From a bacterium YEK0313 (GTDB lineage: Bacteria; Pseudomonadota; Alphaproteobacteria; Rhizobiales; Phreatobacteraceae), in assembly GCA_000751295.2 (NCBI GenBank), contig CCMO02000001.1:3087501-3151500 (forward strand): a stretch of DNA of 64,000 nt, in the 5' to 3' direction. Of the stretch, positions 8,839 to 20,070 are shown piece by piece. Numbering within the stretch: position 1 is the first letter of the stretch; the number at the start of each line of letters is the position of its first letter. The position numbers and the translations under genes were made by a program. The notes beneath the pieces are model-generated. The model was not told where the DNA came from. It made no database searches and saw only the letters and a program-made list of their open reading frames with translations.

Positions 8839-9459
8839 TTATGGACGGCGCGGCGCCGGCTGCGTTCCGGGCGGCGGATTGGCCGGGGCGCCGGGCGCAC
8901 CGGGCGCTGCCGGCGGCGGCGCGGCCTCGGGCGTGGCCTGCTGCGAGCGGTTCAGGCGCCTGAGGATGTCGGATCCTTCGATATCCTGCGGCAGCTTTTC
9001 GATCAGCCAGTCCTTGGTGCTGTCCAGCAGCGCATAGGACTTGGCCTTGGAGATCCAGTCGGGCCGGCTGGTGCCCGGCACGAGCCAGGTGAAGAAAGCG
9101 AAGGCGACGACCACGATGACGAGGCCGCGGGCGAGGCCGAAGGCGAAGCCGAGGGTGCGGTCGAGCACGCCGATCTTGGAATCGAGAATGGCGTCGGAAA
9201 TGCGGATGGTGATCAGGGAAACCACCACGAGCACGACGAGGAAGACGCCGGCGATGACGATGGCCTTGGCGGCAAGCTCGTTGGAAACCTGCGTCTGGGC
9301 GAGCGGCAGGAGGCGCGGGAAGGCCCACCAGGTGGCGAGTGCGGCGAGGCCCCAGGACGCAATCGACAGGACCTCGCGGACCAGGCCGCGCACCATCGCG
9401 AGCAATGCTGAAATCAGCATGATCACGGCAAGGCCAATGTCGAGATAGGTGACCGGCAT
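8839..9459 (-). CDS. cvpA: CvpA family inner-membrane protein
   Basis: A 206-residue membrane protein. It starts MPVTYLDIGLAVIMLISALL and has about four hydrophobic helices in the first 150 residues, including the conserved region GLVREVLSIASWGLAALATWW. The C-terminal ~40 residues are Pro/Ala-rich and probably disordered. In E. coli cvpA is required for colicin V production and lies beside purF, as here; its molecular role is poorly defined. The gene is part of the minus-strand block between radA and purF. Confidence 0.9.
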   Translation of the reverse strand: MPVTYLDIGLAVIMLISALLAMVRGLVREVLSIASWGLAALATWWAFPRLLPLAQTQVSNELAAKAIVIAGVFLVVLVVVSLITIRISDAILDSKIGVLDRTLGFAFGLARGLVIVVVAFAFFTWLVPGTSRPDWISKAKSYALLDSTKDWLIEKLPQDIEGSDILRRLNRSQQATPEAAPPPAAPGAPGAPANPPPGTQPAPRRP

Positions 9460-9557
9460 CTGTGCGGGCTCCGGGCAGGCAGAAACAGCGGCTCCGAGTC
9501 GCTAAAGGGCCGCGCGACCACGCGCTTATAGCGACGCCCGGCGCCGTCGTCACCCCG

Positions 9558-10985
<1,428 letters not shown>

Positions 10986-11078
10986 GAAACCGCCGAAGCA
11001 AAATCCGTATCGTCCAGATGCCGGAGCCCGACGGGCGGAAGCCGGCCAATGGGCAGGGAGCAGCCGTGGCTGCGCCCG

Positions 11079-12197
11079 TCAGTCCTGGATATAGCGGCGA
11101 TGATAGCGCCGCCCAAGGCTGGTCAGCACCTCATAGCCGATCGTGCCCGCGGGCTGGGCGATATCGTCGACGCCGATGCCATCGCCGATCAGTGTCACCG
11201 GATCGCCCGGCTTCACCGCGCCGGCATCGGTCAGGTCGATGGCCAGGAGATCCATCGAGACGCGGCCGGCGAGGGGGCAGGCCCGGCCGGCGACCCGCAC
11301 GCTGGCGCCGGCGCGGACGTCGGAGGCGCTGGTTGCCCTGATATAGCCGTCGGCATAGCCGACGGAGACGATGCCGATGCGGCTCGGGCGCGTCGCCGTC
11401 CAGGTCGCGCCATAGCCGACCGTGTCGCCGGCCCGCACGTCGCGAACCCGGATGAGCGGGGCTTCGAGCTGCACCACCCCATCCAGCGGCGCCCGGTCGG
11501 CCCGGTAGCGCCCGCCATAGAGCGCGATGCCGGGCCGGGCGAGGTCGTGATGCGTGGCCGGCAGCGTGCAGCCGGCGGAATTGGCGAGCGAGCCGGCAAT
11601 GCCGGGGAACAGGCCGCGGACCTGCGCGAAACGGTCGATCTGCCGCGCGGTCAGGGGATGGCCGGGTTCGTCGGCGCAGGCAAGATGGCTCATCAGCAGG
11701 GCCGGCTCGAAGGCGAGCGCCTGCGGGCCGGGCTCGGCGAGTAGTGCCGCCTCCGCCATGTCGAGCCCGAGGCGGTTCATGCCGGTGTCGACATGGATCG
11801 CGGCCGGGCTGCGGCGGCCGGTGGTCCGGCAGAAGGCGCCGAAGCGCTCGATCTCCTCGCGGCTGCCGAGCACCGGGCGCAGATCGTACCGCGCATAGAT
11901 ATCGAGCGCCTCGGCGAAGAGCCCGTTGAGCACATAGATCGTGGCGGCCGGCACAACGGCGCGCAGGCGGCGCGCCTCGGAGACATGGGCCACGAAAAAG
12001 GTGCGCGCGCCCGCGGCGGCCAGCGCCGGCGCGGTCGTCTCGATGCCGGTGCCATAGGCGTCGGCCTTGACCACCGCCGCGCATTCGGCGCCGCGCGTCA
12101 TGGCGGCGAGCGCCCGGTAGTTGCGCGCGATGGCGCCGAGATCGACGGTCAGCCGTGCACCGGCTTCTTTGGCGGACACGGCGAAGGCTGCGGTCAT
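11079..12197 (-). CDS. alr: alanine racemase
   Basis: A 372-residue PLP enzyme making D-alanine for peptidoglycan. The PLP lysine is Lys44 in VVKADAYGTG, and the second catalytic base is the Tyr of SVGYADGY. The N-terminal TIM barrel and C-terminal beta domain are complete, ending at GRRYHRRYI. It begins 4 bp after the dnaB stop codon, so the two genes are almost certainly cotranscribed, an order common in alphaproteobacteria. Confidence 0.96.
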   Translation of the reverse strand: MTAAFAVSAKEAGARLTVDLGAIARNYRALAAMTRGAECAAVVKADAYGTGIETTAPALAAAGARTFFVAHVSEARRLRAVVPAATIYVLNGLFAEALDIYARYDLRPVLGSREEIERFGAFCRTTGRRSPAAIHVDTGMNRLGLDMAEAALLAEPGPQALAFEPALLMSHLACADEPGHPLTARQIDRFAQVRGLFPGIAGSLANSAGCTLPATHHDLARPGIALYGGRYRADRAPLDGVVQLEAPLIRVRDVRAGDTVGYGATWTATRPSRIGIVSVGYADGYIRATSASDVRAGASVRVAGRACPLAGRVSMDLLAIDLTDAGAVKPGDPVTLIGDGIGVDDIAQPAGTIGYEVLTSLGRRYHRRYIQD

Positions 12198-12201
12198 GAT
12201 G

Positions 12202-13692
<1,491 letters not shown>

Positions 13693-14037
13693 CACGTTTC
13701 GTCTTAACCGTCGGTTCGCGGAGCGGGGGTTCCGTCTCTAGCAGGCTTCACCGAGGTCCCGCTCGGCCTTTTCCAGGCCGCCCCGCATCCGGTCCCAGTG
13801 TCCCCGATTCTCACAGGCGCGGAAAGCGAGGAGGCCGTCGAGCGCTTCCTCGGTTGACAGGTCGGGCCGCCAGCAAGCCCGGCGTGACGCAAGTCCTTGG
13901 GACGAAATCGCGGCAGAGCCCATAGATGTCGTCGTGAAATCGTCCTTTTACCAGCTGCGGAAACTTCGCGTTAACCGTGCCGTGCCATCCCTTGGGCATC
14001 CGCAAAAGCGGTTACTCATTCGTGAAGGGGCGCTCCC
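13693..14037. other. intergenic region between divergent dnaB and outer-membrane protein genes
   Basis: A 345-bp gap with no confident gene. It must hold the promoters of dnaB (minus) and the barrel protein (plus). A 61-codon minus-strand frame (13738-13923) has balanced charge and a high-GC third position in its second half, but no ribosome-binding site and no recognised homology. A small hairpin, CCGCAAAAGCGG, lies about 30 bp before the plus-strand start, and an AAGGGG ribosome-binding site precedes ATG 14038. Confidence 0.5.
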
Positions 14038-14883
14038 ATGTTCAAGCGTGTTGCATTACCCATGGTCGCCCTGGCGGCCTTAGCATCGCAAGGCGCGAAG
14101 GCGGCCGATCTCGGCGGTCCCGCGCTGCGCGGCTCCGAAGTCATCGCCGCCGCACCGGTCTATGCCGATCAGTGGAGCGGCTTCTACATCGGCGGCCAGG
14201 TCGGCCTGCAGTCGATCCGCAATTCCGGCTCGCACAGCAACTATACCAATGCGCCGCAGCCTGACGGCTCCGGCAGCGGCCAGCTGTTCTACGCCTTCGA
14301 CTACGACTACAGCGGCGCGCGCGTGAGCTACGGCCTGCATGCCGGCTATCAGCGGCTGTTCAACCGCATCCTGCTCGGCGTCGAGGCCGATTTCGAAGGG
14401 CCGATGGGGCAGATCCAGTCCTCCTGGTACAATTCCCACGAGGCCTTCGGCACCGGCAATCAGTTCCAGCAGCGCCTGACGTCGAACTGGCAGGGTTCGG
14501 TGCGCGCCCGCCTCGGCTGGGTGCACGAAAGCACCCTCTTCTACCTGACCGGCGGCTTCGCCTTCGCCAGCTTCAAGGCTTGCACCGTTCTGGACGATTG
14601 CCACGGCTTCAACGGCCACATCGTCAAGTATACCTCGACCCGGACCGGTTGGACCATCGGCGCCGGTATCGAGCACAAGTTCTCGTACAACTGGTCGGCG
14701 CGGCTCGAATACCGCTACACCAATTACGGTTCGCGCTCCTGCTTCGCCGAAGCGAGCTGCTCCATCAACTGGAACTCCTCCGACATCAACAACCGCATCG
14801 AGAGCCATGCGGTCCGCGTCGGCGTGAGCTATCTCTTCGGCGCGCCGCCGGTCGCGGTCGAGCCGATCGTCGCTCGCTACTGA
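14038..14883 (+). CDS. outer-membrane beta-barrel protein (Omp25/Omp31-like)
   Basis: A 281-residue porin-family barrel. The signal peptide is MFKRVALPMVALAALASQGAKA, cut near residue 22. The mature start contains the family-typical WSGFYIGGQVGL (near residue 45). The rest shows alternating strands such as SVRARLGWV and SARLEYRYTNYG, closing with HAVRVGVSYLF. Related alphaproteobacterial Omp25/Omp31 proteins are abundant outer-membrane structural proteins. Two nearby cysteine pairs (KACTVLDDC; RSCFAEASC) may form disulfides in loops. ATG 14038 has an AAGGGG Shine-Dalgarno. It ends at a strong terminator shared with rplI. Confidence 0.9.
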   Translation: MFKRVALPMVALAALASQGAKAADLGGPALRGSEVIAAAPVYADQWSGFYIGGQVGLQSIRNSGSHSNYTNAPQPDGSGSGQLFYAFDYDYSGARVSYGLHAGYQRLFNRILLGVEADFEGPMGQIQSSWYNSHEAFGTGNQFQQRLTSNWQGSVRARLGWVHESTLFYLTGGFAFASFKACTVLDDCHGFNGHIVKYTSTRTGWTIGAGIEHKFSYNWSARLEYRYTNYGSRSCFAEASCSINWNSSDINNRIESHAVRVGVSYLFGAPPVAVEPIVARY

Positions 14884-14933
14884 GCGGCGCTGCGGAGCAG
14901 GGCGCGCCCGCGCCAGCGCGCTTCTGCCAACGG

Positions 14934-14967
14934 AAAACGCCCGGCCTCGCAGGAGGCCGGGCGTTTT
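14934..14967. terminator. bidirectional rho-independent terminator
   Basis: A perfect 14-bp inverted repeat (arms AAAACGCCCGGCCT and AGGCCGGGCGTTTT) with a 6-nt loop. T tracts on one side and A tracts on the other let it work in both directions. It lies between the converging outer-membrane protein gene and the rplI operon. Confidence 0.9.
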
Positions 14968-15033
14968 CGTTGTCGTCGATAGGCGGCGGTCCGTCCGCGG
15001 TAGCGGCCGGACCCCGGACCGTGGCCCGATCGA

Positions 15034-15600
15034 TCAGGCGGCCGGCTGGCCGGCCTCGTCGCCGTCCTGGAAGTCTTCCGGATTGAAGGTCTCGAAGGTC
15101 GGTTCCTCGGCGCGCTGGGTCAGGTCCTCGCCCTGGATCTGGCGCTCGGCTTCGCCGGCCGAGCGGGCGACGTTGACCGTGACATGGGCGTCGACTTCCG
15201 GGTGCAGGGCGATCGTGACCTTGTGCAGGCCAATCGTCTTGATCGGGGTGTCGAGCTGGATCATCGCGCGCTGCACGGTGACGCCGTCGGCGGTGATCAC
15301 CTCGGCGAGGTCACGCGCCGACACCGAGCCGTAGAGCTGGCCGGTCTCGCCCGCCTGGCGGATGATGGTGTAGGTGGCGCCGTCGAGCTGGCCGGCAACG
15401 GCCTCGGCTTCGCGCTTCAGCTCGAGATTGTGCGCCTCGAGCTGCACCTTCATGGTCTCGAACTTCTTGCGGTTGGCTTCGGTCGCGCGCAGCGCCTTGC
15501 CCTGGGTCAGGAGGTAGTTGCGGGCATAGCCCGGCTTCACGCTCACGACCTCGCCCATCTGGCCGAGCTTGGCCACGCGCTGGAGCAGAATCACGTCCAT
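15034..15600 (-). CDS. rplI: 50S ribosomal protein L9
   Basis: A 188-residue protein of the large subunit. It has the conserved N-terminal domain (MDVILLQRVAKLGQMGEVVSVKPGYARN), a long connecting helix and a C-terminal rRNA-binding domain. The Shine-Dalgarno AAGGAG sits seven bases before ATG 15600, so that start is preferred over ATG 15606. An acidic/Gln tail (about residues 165-188) extends beyond the usual ~150 residues, as in other alphaproteobacteria. It is last in the rpsF-rpsR-DUF2232-rplI cluster. Confidence 0.97.
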   Translation of the reverse strand: MDVILLQRVAKLGQMGEVVSVKPGYARNYLLTQGKALRATEANRKKFETMKVQLEAHNLELKREAEAVAGQLDGATYTIIRQAGETGQLYGSVSARDLAEVITADGVTVQRAMIQLDTPIKTIGLHKVTIALHPEVDAHVTVNVARSAGEAERQIQGEDLTQRAEEPTFETFNPEDFQDGDEAGQPAA

Positions 15601-15630
15601 GGTCATTCTCCTTGTTTGTTCAGTTGCATG

Positions 15631-16581
15631 TCACGGGTTGGAGGGGGCCGAGGGTGGCGCGCGGCGCTTGTCCCTCAGATCGAAAAGCACGTCGGCAAGG
15701 CCAGCCAGAGCGACGAAGATCATCGGCCAGACGACGATGTAGCTGATGGCGTAGAGCAGGCCGAGCGCCAGCGTCCTGGCCGGCCATCCCCGGCTCAGAT
15801 CATGGACCAGGGCAAAGCCCGCCAGCGCGAAGACGGCGAGTCCGACCGCCACGACGATGACGCCGATATGGCCGATGGCGCCGGGCGCGAAGGAGGCGAG
15901 GCAACCCGCCAGCAGGGCGATCGCCGTCCAGCGCGGAAGACGCAGCGACGGCAGGTCCGGCCATGGCCGGGCCAGCCGGCCCGAGGCGCGCACGATGCGG
16001 CCGGCGATGAATAGGTTGAGCGTCGTGACGAAGGTCCAGACGATCGCCGCCGCCACCGGCGCGGCGGTGGTCATGAAGGTAACGAGCGTTGCCCGCGTCT
16101 CGTCGTCGACCGACGTCATCCGGCGCAGCGACAGATCGATCGCGGCGCGCAACGAGGCCTGGTAGGCGGCAAAATCGAAACCGAACAGGACCGCGACGCC
16201 GAACAGGGTCAGGGCGACCGCGCCCGCGCCGATGACGGAGAGGAGCGCGCCGGGGGAAAACCAGGCAAAACCGTCCGGGTCCTCGGCCGTCGGCCGCGGC
16301 TGGCCGGACAGCGCGAGATAGGACAGGAGCCAGGCCGGCAGGCCGATCCAGAAGAAGAAGAACAGGCCGAACTGCGAGCGGAGCGCCAGCGACAGCGCGA
16401 GCGCGCCGACCGCCGCGGCGAAGCCGCCGGCATAATGGCCCCAGCCGAGGCCGGCGATCAGCATGGGGAGCGCCGCGAAATAGAACAGGACGACAGCCAG
16501 CGGGTTCCCGGTCGCGAGTGTCGCGAACAGGAGGGCGGACGCCAGTCCGGCGCCGAAGGCAATGGCGAGGGTCGGTCCCAT
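15631..16581 (-). CDS. DUF2232 multi-spanning membrane protein
   Basis: A 316-residue integral membrane protein with about eight hydrophobic segments (for example FGAGLASALLFATLA, GALALSLAL and LLAGCLASFAPGAIG). It matches the DUF2232 family, often found between rpsR and rplI; the family is predicted to have an ECF-transporter-like fold, but no transported solute is known. It starts 166 bp after rpsR and ends 24 bp before rplI, so it is probably cotranscribed. No catalytic motif is visible. Confidence 0.85.
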   Translation of the reverse strand: MGPTLAIAFGAGLASALLFATLATGNPLAVVLFYFAALPMLIAGLGWGHYAGGFAAAVGALALSLALRSQFGLFFFFWIGLPAWLLSYLALSGQPRPTAEDPDGFAWFSPGALLSVIGAGAVALTLFGVAVLFGFDFAAYQASLRAAIDLSLRRMTSVDDETRATLVTFMTTAAPVAAAIVWTFVTTLNLFIAGRIVRASGRLARPWPDLPSLRLPRWTAIALLAGCLASFAPGAIGHIGVIVVAVGLAVFALAGFALVHDLSRGWPARTLALGLLYAISYIVVWPMIFVALAGLADVLFDLRDKRRAPPSAPSNP

Positions 16582-16747
16582 CGTCAGCTGTCCCGCTCGG
16601 TTCCGAGGGTTAGGGGGCCTGGCCCCAACTTCAGCCGCGCGCTTCGTGAAGGCCCGGCCGACGATTCAGAAAAGATCTACGGTCTTGACTTGCGCCGGCG
16701 GGGCGCCCGAAGGCGTCCCGCCGGCAAATCTTGGCACCTGCGCGCGA

Positions 16748-16996
16748 TTACTTGATCACGTAGGGCAGGAGGCCGAGGAAGCGGGCGCGCTTGATCGCCT
16801 GGGCGAGTTCGCGCTGCTTCTTGGCCGACACCGCGGTGATGCGGGACGGCACGATCTTGCCGCGCTCGGAAATGTAGCGCTGCAGCAGGCGCACGTCCTT
16901 GTAGTCGATGACCGGCGCATTCGGGCCCGAGAAGGGGCAGGTCTTGCGACGACGGAAGAACGGGCGGCGAGCGCCGCCGGAAGAAGCCGAGCTCAT
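16748..16996 (-). CDS. rpsR: 30S ribosomal protein S18
   Basis: An 82-residue basic protein of the small-subunit platform that binds 16S rRNA together with S6. The characteristic core is VIDYKDVRLLQRYISERGKI followed by PSRITAVSAKKQRELA. GGAGGAG sits 5 bases before ATG 16996, which favours that start over an overlapping GTG at 17002. It lies just downstream of rpsF, whose product is its binding partner. Confidence 0.97.
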   Translation of the reverse strand: MSSASSGGARRPFFRRRKTCPFSGPNAPVIDYKDVRLLQRYISERGKIVPSRITAVSAKKQRELAQAIKRARFLGLLPYVIK

Positions 16997-16998
16997 GA

Positions 16999-17484
16999 TC
17001 ACTCCTCCGTCGCGGCGGTTTCGCCGGCTTCGACATCGCTGCCGTCACGGTCGCGGAAACGGCGACCGCCGCCACCACCGCTGCGGTCACCGCCGCCGAA
17101 CCCACGGCCGCCGCCGCCGAAGCCGCGGTCACCGAAACCACGCTCGCCGCGGTCGTCGCGGTCACGCTTCTGCAGCATGGCGGACGGGCCGTCCTCCAGG
17201 GTTTCGACGCGCACGGTCATGAAGCGCAGGATGTCTTCGTTGATCGACATCTGGCGCTCCATCTCCGCGATCGCAGCGTGCGGCGCATCGATGTTCATGA
17301 GCGTGTAGTGAGCCTTGCGGTTCTTGCGGATGCGGAAGGCGATCGACTTCAGGCCCCAGGACTCGGTCTTGGGGACCGAGCCGCCATGGGCCTCGACGAC
17401 CTCCTTGTACTGCGCGGCAAGCGCTTCGGCCTGCTGCGAGGTCACGTCCTGGCGGGCCAGGAACACATGTTCATAGAGAGGCAT
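16999..17484 (-). CDS. rpsF: 30S ribosomal protein S6 with Gly/Arg-rich tail
   Basis: A 161-residue protein. The conserved S6 domain covers residues 1 to about 108 (MPLYEHVFLARQDVTSQQ to FMTVRVETLEDGPSAM). A repetitive Gly/Arg/Asp/Phe-rich tail of about 50 residues (GERGFGDRGFGGGGRGFGG) follows and ends acidic (ATEE). The tail makes it longer than E. coli S6 (about 131-135) and is probably disordered. ATG 17484 has an AGGAGA Shine-Dalgarno; an upstream in-frame reading from 17673 is non-conserved. It leads the ribosomal operon. Confidence 0.96.
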   Translation of the reverse strand: MPLYEHVFLARQDVTSQQAEALAAQYKEVVEAHGGSVPKTESWGLKSIAFRIRKNRKAHYTLMNIDAPHAAIAEMERQMSINEDILRFMTVRVETLEDGPSAMLQKRDRDDRGERGFGDRGFGGGGRGFGGGDRSGGGGGRRFRDRDGSDVEAGETAATEE

Positions 17485-17661
17485 AAGGCCTGTCTCCTGG
17501 TTCGAAACGACGCTTCCCCGGCGCGAAGCCCCTCGAGCCCTGGACAGGCCCGACAGAATTCTCGAAGGCGGAGACACCGGACGACGGGGCCCTCGGAAAA
17601 GGGCGACCTGCAGGCGAAGCTGCCGTCCGTTCAGCCACCGGCCGACCGAAGCGAAGGCGGC

Positions 17662-17689
17662 CTTATACGCCAAAATGGCGGAGGTTCAA
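17662..17689 (-). promoter_or_regulatory. candidate sigma-70-type promoter of the rpsF operon
   Basis: Reading the minus strand, TTGAAC and TATAAG are separated by 16 bp, about 175 bp upstream of rpsF ATG 17484. The spacer contains a perfect small inverted repeat (CGCCA-AAA-TGGCG, 17668-17680). The long leader leaves room for S6/S18 feedback control, but I did not identify that RNA motif with confidence. Confidence 0.5.
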
Positions 17690-17700
17690 GGCCAAACCGC

Positions 17701-18930
17701 TTATGCCGCGTGGTTTTCGCGCCGCCATGCCGGAAACGGATCGGCAAGGCCGGCATGTGCGGCGGGGTCGAAGCGGCTTGCGGCGGCCGAGCCGACGAGG
17801 CAGCCGTCGAGGGTCGCCCGCATGGCCGCCTCGTCGAGCCCGGCACCGATAAAAACGAGTTCCTGCCGCCGGTCACCGTAGACCGGATGCCAGTGACGCG
17901 CGATCATCGCGCGCCATTCGGGATGATCCGGCCATTGCGTGCGCGGCACCGCCGCCCACCACGAGCCGAGCGCGGAGGTGCGGCAGATGGCGCCGGCGAT
18001 GGAGAGCTCGCCGCACCAGTCCGGGCGCGTCGCCAGCCAGAAATGGCCCTTGGCGCGGATCAGGCCCGGCCAGGTCGCCTTCAGGAAGGCATCGAAGCGC
18101 AAGGGGTCGAAAGGGCGGGCGGCCCGATAGACGAAGGAGGAGATGCCATACTCCTCGGTTTCGGGCACGTGGCCCGCAAAGCCGTAGAGCTCCTTGGCCC
18201 AGAGCGGGTGGGTTTCCGCGCGCTCCCGGTCGAACCGGCCGGTGTCGAGGATCTCGGCAAGCGCCACGCGGCCGAAATCGGCCGGCACGATATGGGCCTC
18301 GGGATTGAGCGCCCGGACAATCGTCTCCACCTTGGTCCGTTCGGCTGCGCCGGTTGACGAAACCTTGTTGACGACCACGACGTCGGCGAACTCGATCTGA
18401 TCGGTGATCAGGTCGGCGAGGGTGCGTTCGTCGCGGTCATCAGCCGTTTCGCCGCGATCGGCCAGCCGGTCGTGGCCACCGAAGTCGCGCAGCAGATTGG
18501 CGGCGTCGACGACGGTCACCATGCAGTCGAGCCGTGCCACGTCGTCCAGGGCTTCGCCGTTCGCGGCGCGGAACGAAAAGGTGGCCGCGATCGGCAGCGG
18601 CTCGGCGATTCCCGTGCCTTCGATGACCAGATGGTCGTAGCGTCCGCTCTCGGCGAGCCGCCGGACCTCGACGAGCAGGTCGTCGCGCAGCGTGCAGCAG
18701 ATGCAGCCATTGGTCAGTTCGACGAGCTTTTCGTCCGTGCGCGAAATGTCCGTGCTGCCACGGATCAGGTCGGCATCGATGTTCACCTCCGACATGTCGT
18801 TGACGATGACGGCGATGCGGCGGCCGTCGCGGTTGTTCAGAATATGATTGAGCAATGTGGTCTTACCCGCTCCAAGAAATCCCGAAAGGACGGTCACGGG
18901 CAGGCGGGTGTCGGTCGCGGCAGGCGGCAC
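17701..18930 (-). CDS. COG0523 (CobW/YciC/ZigA-type) GTP-binding metallochaperone
   Basis: A 409-residue G3E-family GTPase. Walker A is GFLGAGKTTLLNHIL (residues 18-32). The metal-binding motif is CICC in NGCICCTLRDDL (Cys76, Cys78, Cys79), and base recognition is VVVNKV. A C-terminal CobW_C domain follows, with the segment GHFWLATRP. The GTG start at 18930 follows GGAGAG; the frame stays open far upstream only because it runs antisense to fabD/fabG. A Zur-type palindrome sits 20 bp upstream of the start. The protein is therefore more likely a zinc-starvation metallochaperone than the cobalamin enzyme CobW; no cob genes are nearby. Confidence 0.9.
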   Translation of the reverse strand: MPPAATDTRLPVTVLSGFLGAGKTTLLNHILNNRDGRRIAVIVNDMSEVNIDADLIRGSTDISRTDEKLVELTNGCICCTLRDDLLVEVRRLAESGRYDHLVIEGTGIAEPLPIAATFSFRAANGEALDDVARLDCMVTVVDAANLLRDFGGHDRLADRGETADDRDERTLADLITDQIEFADVVVVNKVSSTGAAERTKVETIVRALNPEAHIVPADFGRVALAEILDTGRFDRERAETHPLWAKELYGFAGHVPETEEYGISSFVYRAARPFDPLRFDAFLKATWPGLIRAKGHFWLATRPDWCGELSIAGAICRTSALGSWWAAVPRTQWPDHPEWRAMIARHWHPVYGDRRQELVFIGAGLDEAAMRATLDGCLVGSAAASRFDPAAHAGLADPFPAWRRENHAA

Positions 18931-18949
18931 GGTTCTCTCCAGTCGATAT

Positions 18950-18962
18950 GTTATAATATAAC
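18950..18962. promoter_or_regulatory. predicted Zur (zinc uptake regulator) operator
   Basis: GTTATAATATAAC is a perfect palindrome of the form GTTAT-N3-ATAAC, the core of the Zur box described for alphaproteobacteria such as Agrobacterium and Brucella. It lies 20 bp upstream of the COG0523 GTPase start, where it would overlap the promoter. The flanking fabD gene starts 149 bp on the other side. Match to consensus is from memory. Confidence 0.8.
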
Positions 18963-19110
18963 GTACTCGATCAGGCTGGCATCCCGCAAGAGCGCGGCGA
19001 AGTGCTTGTCGAAACGGCGGGTTTTCCAACGCGGAAGCCGACTGCTTGCTTGACTCTTGCGCGACCCGATGCGAGTCCGCCGCCACTTCGATGCGGCTCG
19101 CGAGGGGTTC

Positions 19111-20052
19111 ATGACCGTTGCTTTCACCTTTCCGGGGCAGGGCAGCCAGGCCGTTGGCATGGGCAAGGCTCTCGCCGAAACCTTCCCGGCCGCGCGCGCG
19201 GTGTTCGCGGAGGTCGACGATGCGCTCGGCGAAAAGCTCTCGGCGATCGTTTTCGAGGGCCCGCTCGAGACGCTGACGCTGACCGAGAACGCCCAGCCGG
19301 CGCTGATGGCGGTATCGCTCGCGGTGACACGGATTCTGGAGGCCGAGGCCGGCCTGAACCTGGCAAGCGACGTCGCCTATGTCGCCGGTCATTCGCTCGG
19401 GGAATATTCGGCACTCGCGGCTGCGGGCAGCTTCTCGATCGGCGATGCCGCGCGGCTCCTGCGCATTCGCGGCAAGGCGATGCAGGCGGCGACGCCGGTG
19501 GGCGTGGGGGCCATGGCCGCGATCCTCGGCCTCGATTTCGACGCGGTGGTCGAGATCGCGGCCGAAGCCGCCGGGGCCGAGGTCTGCCAGGCCGCCAACG
19601 ACAATGGCGGCGGCCAGGTGGTCATTTCCGGCCACAAGGCCGCGGTGGAGCGGGCCTGCGAACTCGCCAAGGCGCGCGGCGCCAAACGGGCCATTCCGCT
19701 GCCGGTCTCCGCGCCCTTCCATTGTGCGCTGATGCAGCCGGCGGCAGACGCGATGGCCGAAGCGCTCACCCGCGTGCCGGCCAAGGCGCCGGTGGTGCCG
19801 GTCGTCGCCAACGTGCTGGCGCAGCCGATCACCGATCCCGCCGAAATCACCCGGCGGCTGGTCGAGCAGGTGACCGGCACGGTGCGCTGGCGCGAATGCG
19901 TCGCGACCATGGCCGGCCTCGGAGTCACCAGCTTCTACGAGATCGGCGCGGGCAAGGTGCTGTCCGGCCTCGTCAAGCGCATCGCCGACGGGGCGACCGG
20001 CACGGCCATCGGCACGCCGGACGACATCGCCGCCTACAAAGCCTCCCGCTGA
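19111..20052 (+). CDS. fabD: malonyl-CoA:ACP transacylase
   Basis: A 313-residue enzyme that loads malonate onto acyl carrier protein. It starts MTVAFTFPGQGSQAVGMG, with the family GQGSQ motif. The nucleophile is Ser95 in GHSLGEYS, and the catalytic His lies in APFHCALM. ATG 19111 follows CGAGGGG; a 54-bp upstream extension is not conserved. It is the first gene of the plus-strand fatty acid block, 18 bp before fabG, and points away from the Zur-site gene. Confidence 0.97.
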   Translation: MTVAFTFPGQGSQAVGMGKALAETFPAARAVFAEVDDALGEKLSAIVFEGPLETLTLTENAQPALMAVSLAVTRILEAEAGLNLASDVAYVAGHSLGEYSALAAAGSFSIGDAARLLRIRGKAMQAATPVGVGAMAAILGLDFDAVVEIAAEAAGAEVCQAANDNGGGQVVISGHKAAVERACELAKARGAKRAIPLPVSAPFHCALMQPAADAMAEALTRVPAKAPVVPVVANVLAQPITDPAEITRRLVEQVTGTVRWRECVATMAGLGVTSFYEIGAGKVLSGLVKRIADGATGTAIGTPDDIAAYKASR

Positions 20053-20070
20053 GACAGGAAGGGGATCGTC

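Noticed and set aside
17701..18930. CobW of cobalamin synthesis
   Set aside because: No cobalamin genes nearby and a Zur-like site in front; the COG0523 zinc branch fits better.
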